A program made the translations under genes and the position numbers. A DNA stretch of 9,197 nt from Pseudomonadota bacterium (GTDB lineage: Bacteria; Pseudomonadota; Gammaproteobacteria; Burkholderiales; Rhodocyclaceae): the NCBI GenBank assembly GCA_021811225.1, contig JAJZPJ010000104.1:1-9197 (forward strand), given 5' to 3'. Positions 1 to 7,469 of the stretch are shown in pieces; position 1 is the stretch's first letter, and the number at the start of each line of letters is the position of its first letter. The notes under the pieces were generated by a model, which saw only the letters and a program-made list of their open reading frames with translations, had not been told where the DNA came from and made no database searches.

Positions 1-139
1 TGCCGAAGTTCTGTCCGCGCACCAGCACCTGGCCGGGTCCGGGCTCGGGCACCGGGGTCTCGACGATCTTGAAGCTGCCCTCCCCGACCCAGCCGGTGGG
101 CCGGCTGGCCAGCAACACCTGCAGATTGGTTTCGCTCAC
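1..139 (-). CDS. NADP-dependent medium-chain oxidoreductase (CurA/PTGR-like), N-terminal part only
   Basis: The first 46 codons of a minus-strand gene are visible before the left edge. The start is a GTG at 139-137 with an AAGGGGG ribosome-binding site about 5 bases upstream; no in-frame ATG fits. The peptide opens VSETNLQVLLASRPTG and carries an ETPVPEPGPGQVLVR segment. This is the characteristic opening (QVLLASRP...E.PVPEPG.GQVLVR) of the zinc-independent medium-chain dehydrogenase/reductase family that includes prostaglandin/leukotriene reductases and CurA, which reduce alpha,beta-unsaturated carbonyls with NADPH. The Rossmann domain lies outside the window. It starts 27 bp after the SDR gene stop, so it is probably the fourth member of the beta-oxidation operon and may act on an enoyl or keto intermediate. 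Family assignment is fairly firm; the substrate is unknown. Confidence 0.75.
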   Translation of the reverse strand, partial: MSETNLQVLLASRPTGWVGEGSFKIVETPVPEPGPGQVLVRGQNFG

Positions 140-166
140 GGCGCCCCCTTCGGTCGGATCGGTCGC

Positions 167-940
167 TCAGACGATGCAGGCGCCGCCATCGACCGCGACG
201 TACTGGCCGGTGATATGGCGCGAGGCCTCGGCGGCGAGGAACACCACCGTGCCCTTCAGGTCCTCGGGTCCGCCCAGGCGGTGCAGCGGCGTCATCTCGA
301 CCACCGAGCGCTCGATCGTCTCCAGCACGCCGGCCGACATCTTCGAGGGGAAGAAGCCCGGGCAGATGGCATTGACGTTGATGTTGTACTTGCCCCATTC
401 CGAGGCCAGCGCGCGGGTGAAGTTCACCGCCGCGCCCTTGCTGGTGTTGTAGGCGATGGTGTGCATGTCGTGGGGGCCGCCGGACAGTCCCGCGATCGAG
501 GCGATGTTGATGATCTTGCCCGACTGGTTCGGGATCATCGTGCGCCGGCCGACCTCCTGGCAGAGCACGAACATGGCGTTGATGTTGAGGTTCATCACCT
601 TGTTCCAGGCGTCCAGCGGATGCTCCTCGGCCGGCGCGCCCCAGCTCGCCCCGGCGTTGTTCACCAGGATGTCGATGCGGCCGTACTTGGCCAGCACGGC
701 GTCCACCATCCCGGGAACGGTGTCGAACTTCGACATGTCGCAGGCATGGGTCAGGACCTCGATGCCCAGCCCGGCGAGGTGCGCCGCCGCTTGGTCCAGC
801 TCGTTTTGCTTCCTCGCGCTGATCGCCAGGCGGCAGCCCATCTCGCCCAGCGCTTCGGCCATCTGCAGGCCCAGCCCGCGCGAGCCGCCGGTGATCAGCG
901 CGACCTTGCCGGTGATGTCGAACAGTTTCTTGACGCTCAT
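167..940 (-). CDS. SDR family NAD(P)-dependent oxidoreductase
   Basis: A 257-aa classical short-chain dehydrogenase/reductase of normal family length. Visible motifs are the cofactor-binding TGGSRGLG at residues 17-24, NNAG at 94-97, and the catalytic set Asn119, Ser148, Tyr164 and Lys168 (YNTSK). PG at 194-195 and a C-terminal DGG complete the fold signature. The ATG at 940 is preferred over longer in-frame starts because GAGGAG lies 8 bases upstream and the Rossmann strand begins at the normal distance; the upstream extension is Arg-rich and overlaps the thiolase remnant. It follows the thiolase remnant by 11 bp, and the remnant's TGA overlaps this gene's ribosome-binding site, so the two were translationally close. 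The overall look is of the gluconate-5-dehydrogenase-like/3-ketoacyl reductase SDR branch. From context it probably interconverts a hydroxy- and keto-acyl-CoA or a cyclic alcohol/ketone, but the substrate cannot be read from the sequence. Confidence 0.93.
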   Translation of the reverse strand: MSVKKLFDITGKVALITGGSRGLGLQMAEALGEMGCRLAISARKQNELDQAAAHLAGLGIEVLTHACDMSKFDTVPGMVDAVLAKYGRIDILVNNAGASWGAPAEEHPLDAWNKVMNLNINAMFVLCQEVGRRTMIPNQSGKIINIASIAGLSGGPHDMHTIAYNTSKGAAVNFTRALASEWGKYNINVNAICPGFFPSKMSAGVLETIERSVVEMTPLHRLGGPEDLKGTVVFLAAEASRHITGQYVAVDGGACIV

Positions 941-951
941 GGTGGCGCTCC

Positions 952-1226
952 TCAGCAGACTTCGAACAGACCGGCGGCGCCCTGGCCGCCCTCGATCAGC
1001 GCGTGGCCGGTCAGGCGCGCGCCGGAGACGCCGTAGGGATGGCCTGCAGACTCGAAGCACAGTAGCGGTTGACGGTGACGCCGGCGCTGGTCACCGGCAG
1101 TCCGGCGCGCAGCGCGATCTGGCGGGCGATGTTGGCGCCGGTGGCGCCGTGGCTCATGTTGAAGGCGCCGCGCCAGGACTTGGCCAGGCCGGTACGGGCG
1201 GTGGCAACGATGACTGCATCAACCAT
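952..1226 (-). pseudogene. Internally deleted acetyl-CoA acetyltransferase (thiolase, PimB-like) remnant
   Basis: This is a relic of a thiolase gene normally about 390-400 codons long; only about 90 codons remain. The ATG at 1226 has GGGAG upstream and follows the fadB-like stop by 15 bp. The frame reads MVDAVIVATARTG...FNMSHGAT, then directly GANIARQIALRAGLPV and TVNRYCASSLQAI, which includes the position of the nucleophilic Cys. About 34 residues usually found between SHGAT and GANIARQ are absent. After SLQAI the reading shifts frame into the thiolase C-terminus: GHPYGVSGARLTGHALIEG (active-site His), then GQGAAGLFEVC and a TGA at 954-952. The segment with the second catalytic Cys (CxGGG) is missing. 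The first frame alone ends at a TGA at 1013-1011, giving a 71-aa product. Substitutions in the Cys loop (CASSLQ instead of the family CSSGLQ) and T-ending codons there suggest drift. It is very unlikely to be a working thiolase, which needs the large missing core. Confidence 0.88.
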
Positions 1227-1241
1227 GTTTCGCTCCCGGAT

Positions 1242-3332
<2,091 letters not shown>

Positions 3333-3383
3333 GCCGGGCTTCTCCATTTCGTTCAGCTTGTCTCCGGGCCGGACACCCGGCTT

Positions 3384-3400
3384 GTTTTGCTCTGCGGAAT
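3384..3400. promoter_or_regulatory. Candidate operator shared with the pimC promoter
   Basis: The plus strand reads GTTTTGCTCTGCGGAAT, an imperfect palindrome with 7-bp arms around TCT. It matches the perfect palindrome at 6209-6225 at 14 of 17 positions, including an unbroken 11-base block. It lies 23 bases downstream of the predicted -10 box of the fadB-like operon, so a bound protein would block transcription. Size and symmetry suit a TetR-type dimer, the usual kind of regulator for acyl-CoA catabolic genes, but the regulator is not in this window. It lies between the fadB-like gene and the aldehyde dehydrogenase, so it could affect both. Confidence 0.55.
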
Positions 3401-3423
3401 TACGTTTCGCGTCCTTCGAAGTC

Positions 3424-3452
3424 ATGGTATCTTCCGCCCTCGGCTTTGTAAA
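3424..3452 (-). promoter_or_regulatory. Predicted sigma70 promoter of the fadB-like operon
   Basis: On the minus strand there is a -35 box TTTACA (3452-3447) and a -10 box TACCAT (3429-3424), separated by 17 bases. This gives 5/6 and 4/6 matches to the sigma70 consensus. Transcription would start near 3417, leaving a leader of about 85 bases that contains the candidate operator. The -10 box overlaps the distal in-frame ATG at 3424, which supports the start at 3332. Confidence 0.5.
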
Positions 3453-3493
3453 CATTCATCCGCCGCCGGAGCCGCAACCACAGGGAGAAACCG

Positions 3494-4930
3494 ATGCAAA
3501 TCCGCGACCAACTCTACATCGACGGCCGGTGGCTCGCCCCCGCCGGGACCCAGACCCTGGAGGTGATCAACCCCTCGACCGAAATGGTGATCGGCCGGAT
3601 TCCGGCCGGCACGGCGGCGGACGCCGAAGCCGCGGTGGCCGCGGCGCGTGCCGCGGCCACCGCCTGGAGCGAGACCGCGCCGGCCGTGCGCGCCGCTTAT
3701 CTGGCAAAAATCCAGGCGGGACTGAAGGCCCGCGCCGACGAGATCGCCCGCACCATCACCGGCGAGGTCGGCATGCCGCTGAAGCTCTCCGCCCGGATCC
3801 AGACCGGCTCGCCGATCGCCATCTTCGGCCTCTACGCCAAGCTCGCCGCCGAGTTCCCGTTCGAAGAGCAGGTCGGCAACTCGCTGGTGCTGCGCGATGC
3901 GGTCGGCGTGGTCGTGGCCATCACTCCCTGGAACTATCCGCTGCATCAGATCGCGGCAAAGGTGGCGCCGGCGCTGGCGGCCGGCTGCACCGTGGTGCTC
4001 AAGCCCTCCGAGGTGGCGCCGCTCAACGCCTTCATCCTGGCCGAGGTGATCGAGGCCGCGGGATTGCCGCCCGGCGTCTTCAACCTGGTCACGGGTCTGG
4101 GACCGACGCTGGGCGAAGCGCTGGTGCGCCACCCCGAGGTGGACATGGTCTCGTTCACCGGTTCGACCGGCGCCGGCGTGCGCGTCTCCGAACTGGCCGC
4201 TGCCGGCGTCAAGCGCGTGGCGCTGGAACTGGGCGGCAAGTCGGCCGCGGTGATCCTGGACGACGCCGATTTCGCGCAGGCGGTGAAGAGCACGGTCAAT
4301 GCCTGCTTCCTCAACTGCGGCCAGACCTGCACCGCCCACACGCGCATGCTGGTGCCCGAGTCGCGCTACGCCGAAGCGGCCAAGCTGGCGGTCGAGGCGG
4401 CGCAGGGCTTCACGCTCGGCGATCCGCTCGGCGACACGGCCAAACTCGGGCCGCTGACCTCCGCGGCGCAGCGCCAGCGGGTGCGCGACTATATCGCCCG
4501 GGGCATCGCCGAAGGCGCCGAACTGCTCTGCGGCGGCCCGGAGGCGCCGGCAGGACTGCCGACCGGCTACTACGTCAAACCGACGGTGTTCGGCCGGGTT
4601 TCCCCCGCGAGCACCATCGCCCAGCAGGAGATCTTCGGTCCGGTGCTCGCCATCATCAGCTACCGCGACGAGGACGACGCCGTCGCGATCGCCAACGGCA
4701 CGCCCTACGGCCTGGCCGGTGCGGTCTGGGCGGGAAGCGACGAGCGGGCGCAGAAGGTGGCGCGGCGGCTGCGCACCGGCCAGGTGGACATCAACGGCGG
4801 CAGCTTCAACCTGCTCGCCCCCTTCGGCGGCTTCAAGCAGTCGGGCAACGGCCGCGAACTGGGGCGCTACGGCCTCGAGGAATTCCTCGAATACAAGGCG
4901 CTGCAGTTGCGGCCGGCGAAGGCGGCTTGA
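3494..4930 (+). CDS. NAD(P)-dependent aldehyde dehydrogenase
   Basis: A 478-aa member of the aldehyde dehydrogenase superfamily, which oxidises an aldehyde to the carboxylic acid through a cysteine thioester. Visible elements are PWNYP with the oxyanion Asn147, KPSE (170-173) for cofactor binding, FTGSTGAG at 221-228, the general base Glu245 in LELGGKS, the nucleophile Cys279 in NCGQTC, and Glu379 in QEIFGPV. The protein ends with the usual FGGFKQSGNGRELG and EEFLEYKA segments and is full length. The start at 3494 has GGGAGA 7 bases upstream. It diverges from the fadB-like operon across a 161-bp spacer and ends 15 bp from the convergent glutathione transferase. Sequence type resembles general betaproteobacterial aldehyde dehydrogenases that accept aliphatic or semialdehyde substrates. 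In context it may feed an aldehyde-derived acid into CoA activation. The exact substrate is not deducible. Confidence 0.95.
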   Translation: MQIRDQLYIDGRWLAPAGTQTLEVINPSTEMVIGRIPAGTAADAEAAVAAARAAATAWSETAPAVRAAYLAKIQAGLKARADEIARTITGEVGMPLKLSARIQTGSPIAIFGLYAKLAAEFPFEEQVGNSLVLRDAVGVVVAITPWNYPLHQIAAKVAPALAAGCTVVLKPSEVAPLNAFILAEVIEAAGLPPGVFNLVTGLGPTLGEALVRHPEVDMVSFTGSTGAGVRVSELAAAGVKRVALELGGKSAAVILDDADFAQAVKSTVNACFLNCGQTCTAHTRMLVPESRYAEAAKLAVEAAQGFTLGDPLGDTAKLGPLTSAAQRQRVRDYIARGIAEGAELLCGGPEAPAGLPTGYYVKPTVFGRVSPASTIAQQEIFGPVLAIISYRDEDDAVAIANGTPYGLAGAVWAGSDERAQKVARRLRTGQVDINGGSFNLLAPFGGFKQSGNGRELGRYGLEEFLEYKALQLRPAKAA

Positions 4931-4945
4931 GACGGAAGAGACGAA

Positions 4946-5557
4946 TCAGGCCTTGATCAGACCCTCTGCCAGCAGCGCCGCCCTGACCGCCGGCCGCGCC
5001 GCGACGCGGGCCTGATAGGCGCCGAGCACCGGCCAGGGCGACAGATCGACCTTGGCGAAAGCGGCCCAGTTGAGCACCGTGAACAGGTAGGCGTCGGCGA
5101 CCGTGAAGGCGTCGCCCATCAGGTAGTCCCGGCCCGTCAGGCGCTCGGCGACCAGCGCGATGCGCTTGGCCAGGAGTTCCCTGGCGACGCTCTTCCACTC
5201 TTCCGGCGCCCGCGGGTTGTAGAGCGGACTGAAGCCCTTGTGCAATTCGGTGGCGATGAAGTTCAGCCACTCCTGCAGACGGACGCGCTCCATCGTGCCC
5301 GCCGGCGGCGCCAGGCGCTTCTCGGGCACGAGATCGGCCAGATACTGGACGATCGCCGGCCCTTCGGTGAGCAGCTGGCCGTCGTCCAAGGCCAGCGCCG
5401 GCACATAGCCCTTGGGGTTCACGCCGAAATAATCGCCGCCGCTGCCGGTCTTCTTGCTGGCCAGATCGACCCGCTCCAGTTCAAAAGCGAGCCCCGCCTC
5501 GCGCAGCACGATGTGGGGAGAAAGGGAGCAGGCGCCGGCCTTGTGGTAGAGCTTCAT
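4946..5557 (-). CDS. gstA: Beta-class glutathione S-transferase
   Basis: A 203-aa bacterial beta-class glutathione transferase, close in layout to E. coli GstA. The thioredoxin-like N-terminal domain opens MKLYHKAGACSLSPHIVL with the class-defining Cys10, followed by Ser11 and His15. The cis-proline loop GYVPAL (50-55) and the glutathione-binding EGPAI (65-69) follow. The helical domain keeps His106 (ELHKG), the second active-site marker of the class, and the folding motif TVADAYLF at 152-159. It conjugates or transfers glutathione to electrophiles in the cytoplasm. The ATG at 5557 is chosen because AGGAG lies 8 bases upstream and it gives the exact family N-terminus; the nine-residue longer form has no support. 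It follows the truncated transporter gene by 27 bp on the same strand, possibly with its own -10 box at that junction. A role in detoxification or in a catabolic side reaction is equally possible. Confidence 0.94.
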   Translation of the reverse strand: MKLYHKAGACSLSPHIVLREAGLAFELERVDLASKKTGSGGDYFGVNPKGYVPALALDDGQLLTEGPAIVQYLADLVPEKRLAPPAGTMERVRLQEWLNFIATELHKGFSPLYNPRAPEEWKSVARELLAKRIALVAERLTGRDYLMGDAFTVADAYLFTVLNWAAFAKVDLSPWPVLGAYQARVAARPAVRAALLAEGLIKA

Positions 5558-5583
5558 CGATGATCTCCTGGTCGAGGGTGGCA

Positions 5584-5589
5584 ATTATA
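5584..5589 (-). promoter_or_regulatory. Consensus -10 box upstream of gstA
   Basis: A perfect TATAAT on the minus strand overlaps the stop codon of the truncated transporter. A start near 5577 would leave a leader of about 20 bases carrying AGGAG before the gstA ATG. No good -35 box is seen at 16-18 bases (GAGTTG at 17), and TTGGCA lies only 14 bases away, so the promoter is tentative. Confidence 0.35.
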
Positions 5590-6127
5590 CGGCGTCCAGC
5601 CGCTGCCAACTCCGCTTCATGGCCCAGCGCGCATAGAGATTGTTGGCGACCAGGGCGAGGAGCACCAGCGCCGCGCCCAGATCGCCGCGGCTGACCACGA
5701 TGACGCAGCCGGCGAAGGCGAGGGCGATGCACGCCTGCGTCACCTTGGCGGGGCGGATGCCGCGGACCGCCCAGAGCACCAGGGCCATCATCAGGGGCTG
5801 CATGCCGTTGATCACCGCCGCCTGCTCGGCCGTGGTGGTCTTGAGGCCCGCGAAGGTGAACAGGCTGAAGCCGGCGAAGCCCAGGGTGCCGAAAAACAGC
5901 AGCCGGCCGCGGCGCGGATCGCGCTGGAGTTCCGCGAGCGCGCGCGGCCCCTCGACGAGCATCAGGATGACGAGCAACAGGACCGAAGCGGTGCCGTAGC
6001 GGATCACCGTCAGGTAGTACGGGTCCAGCGTCGCCAGGACGATCTTGCCGACCGGGAACAGGCCGCCCCAGGTGAGCACGGTGACGGTCATGGCCAGGAG
6101 GCCTGCGCGTAACTGCTGTTTCGCCAT
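5585..6127 (-). pseudogene. EamA/DMT-family transporter, C-terminally truncated
   Basis: The ORF encodes 180 aa, whereas typical EamA (drug/metabolite) exporters have about 280-300 aa with two five-helix repeats. Hydrophobic segments lie at about 9-30, 38-58, 76-96, 102-121 and 128-147, which is one complete EamA repeat; it includes the typical EQAAVINGMQPLMMALVLW block. Residues 148-180 (GDLGAALVLL..NNLYARWAMKR...LDAV) look like the opening helix of the second repeat, which then stops abruptly at TAA (5587-5585). The second half is not found in any frame before gstA, so the end of the gene was probably removed by a deletion joining it to the gstA upstream region. The start at 6127 is the best available ATG (MAKQQLRAG) but has only a weak ribosome-binding site. 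Five-helix half-size members do exist, so a functional homodimer cannot be excluded; the dangling extra helix argues against it. Confidence 0.7.
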
Positions 6128-6159
6128 GGATTTCACTGTCTCGGCGGCCCGGGCCGGGC

Positions 6160-6188
6160 TTGCCGCATAAATGTAAATACCGTATTCT
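6160..6188 (+). promoter_or_regulatory. Predicted sigma70 promoter of pimCD
   Basis: A -35 box TTGCCG (6160-6165) and a -10 box TATTCT (6183-6188) are separated by exactly 17 bases, each with 4/6 matches to the sigma70 consensus. The start would be near 6195, giving a leader of about 60 bases that contains the perfect palindrome at 6209-6225. Confidence 0.5.
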
Positions 6189-6208
6189 GTCCGGGTTTGC
6201 AAAACAAT

Positions 6209-6225
6209 GTTCCGCTCTGCGGAAC
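6209..6225. promoter_or_regulatory. Candidate operator of pimCD (perfect palindrome)
   Basis: GTTCCGC-TCT-GCGGAAC is a perfect inverted repeat with 7-bp arms. It lies 20 bases downstream of the predicted -10 box and 31 bases upstream of the pimC start. The same motif, with three changes, occurs at the matching place in the fadB-like promoter (3384-3400). It could regulate pimCD and, in the divergent direction, the transporter gene. Confidence 0.6.
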
Positions 6226-6255
6226 CGGCATTGCCAACCGCCGCCGGGGAGACCC

Positions 6256-7452
6256 ATGGATCTCGATTTCACCGCCGAGGAACAGGCGCACCGTTCGGAG
6301 GTGCGCCGCTTCCTCCAGGACAAGCTGCCCGCCGACCTCGCCGACAAGGTGAACGACGGCAAGCGCCTGGACAGGGAAGATTTCCTGCGCTGGCAGAAGA
6401 TACTCCATCGCCGCGGCTGGGGCGCGACGATGTGGCCGGAATCCTTCGGCGGCACCGGCTGGAATGCCGTCTGGCAGCACATCTTCGACGAGGAATGCGC
6501 CGAGGCCGGCACGCCGATGCAGCTGCCCTTCGGCCTGAAGATGGTGGCGCCGGTGATCATGGCCTTCGGCAGCCAGGCCCAGCAGCAGCGCTTCCTGCCG
6601 CGCATCGCGGACGGTTCCGACTGGTGGTGCCAGGGCTATTCCGAGCCCGGTTCCGGTTCCGACCTGGCGTCGCTGAAAACCAGCGCGGTCCGGGAGGGCG
6701 AGCGCTACCGGGTCAATGGTCAGAAGACCTGGAACACCTACGGCCAGTATGCCGACTGGATCTTCTGCCTGGTCCGCACCTCGACCGAGGGCCGGCAGCA
6801 GGAAGGCATCTCCTTCCTGCTGATCGACATGAAGACGCCGGGGATCACGGTGCGGCCGATCATCATGATCGACGGCGAGCACGAGATCAACGAAGTCTGG
6901 TTCGAGGACGTGATGGTGCCGGTGGAAAACCGGGTGGGCGAGGAGAACAAGGGCTGGACCTACGCCAAGTTCCTGCTCGGCCACGAGCGCACCGGCATCG
7001 CCGGCATCGGCCGCTCCAAGGCGGCCTTGAAGCGCCTGAAGGCAATCGCCCGCCAGGAGCAGTCCTGCGGCCGGCCGCTGATCGATGATCAGCGCTTCCG
7101 CGACCGGATCGCCCAGGTGGAGCTGGAACTGATGGCGCTGGAGATCACCCATCTGCGCGCGCTCGCCGCCGACCAGGAGAAGCGCGGGCCGGGACCGGAG
7201 GCCTCGATCCTCAAGATCAAGGGCTCGGAGATCCAGCAAACCCTGGCCGAGCTGATGATGCAGGCGCTGGGCCACTACGCCCTGCCCTGGCAGCGCCAGG
7301 CGCTCGATCCGGATTGGATCGGGGAGGCGGTCGGTCCCGACTACGCCGCGCCGCTCTCCGGCCACTACTTCAACTATCGCAAGACCACCATCTACGGCGG
7401 CTCGAACGAGATCCAGAAGAACATCATCGCCCAGATGGTTTTGGGACTCTGA
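6256..7452 (+). CDS. pimC: Acyl-CoA dehydrogenase, pimeloyl-CoA dehydrogenase large-subunit type
   Basis: A 398-aa FAD-dependent acyl-CoA dehydrogenase that introduces the trans-2 double bond in an acyl-CoA and passes electrons to electron-transfer flavoprotein. The family signature YSEPGSGSDLASL lies at 128-140, and VNGQKTWNTYGQYAD (153-167) and GEENKGWTYAK (228-238) are typical of the PimC branch. The usual catalytic Glu position near the C-terminus reads IYGGSNEIQ (379-387), with Gly in its place. Glu244 in GHERTGIAG sits where isovaleryl-CoA dehydrogenase and ChsE4-type enzymes carry their base. The RxQFG flavin-binding motif is absent. The start at 6256 is chosen for GGGGAG close upstream and the canonical MDLDFTAEE opening. 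It is 17 bp upstream of the partner gene and probably forms an obligate heteromer with it. Assignment to the PimC branch is good; actual chain-length or ring substrate is inferred only. Confidence 0.9.
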   Translation: MDLDFTAEEQAHRSEVRRFLQDKLPADLADKVNDGKRLDREDFLRWQKILHRRGWGATMWPESFGGTGWNAVWQHIFDEECAEAGTPMQLPFGLKMVAPVIMAFGSQAQQQRFLPRIADGSDWWCQGYSEPGSGSDLASLKTSAVREGERYRVNGQKTWNTYGQYADWIFCLVRTSTEGRQQEGISFLLIDMKTPGITVRPIIMIDGEHEINEVWFEDVMVPVENRVGEENKGWTYAKFLLGHERTGIAGIGRSKAALKRLKAIARQEQSCGRPLIDDQRFRDRIAQVELELMALEITHLRALAADQEKRGPGPEASILKIKGSEIQQTLAELMMQALGHYALPWQRQALDPDWIGEAVGPDYAAPLSGHYFNYRKTTIYGGSNEIQKNIIAQMVLGL

Positions 7453-7469
7453 CATTGCCGAGGCAGACC

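Noticed and set aside
3365..3380. CCGGG...CCCGG inverted repeat in the fadB-like leader
   Set aside because: Short GC arms with a 7-base loop occur often in DNA of this composition, and there is no matching copy elsewhere in the window.
3422..4347. Minus-strand frames of 305 and 133 codons opposite the aldehyde dehydrogenase gene
   Set aside because: No recognisable motif, and the opposite strand encodes a complete aldehyde dehydrogenase with all catalytic residues.
4931..4945. Possible bidirectional terminator between the aldehyde dehydrogenase and gstA
   Set aside because: Only 15 bases separate the convergent stops and no hairpin or T-run is visible.
6195..6205. GTTT-GCA-AAAC as a PsrA-like fatty-acid regulator site
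   Set aside because: Arms are only 4 bp and the spacing does not fit the known site well; it could be chance, and the neighbouring 17-bp palindrome is far stronger.
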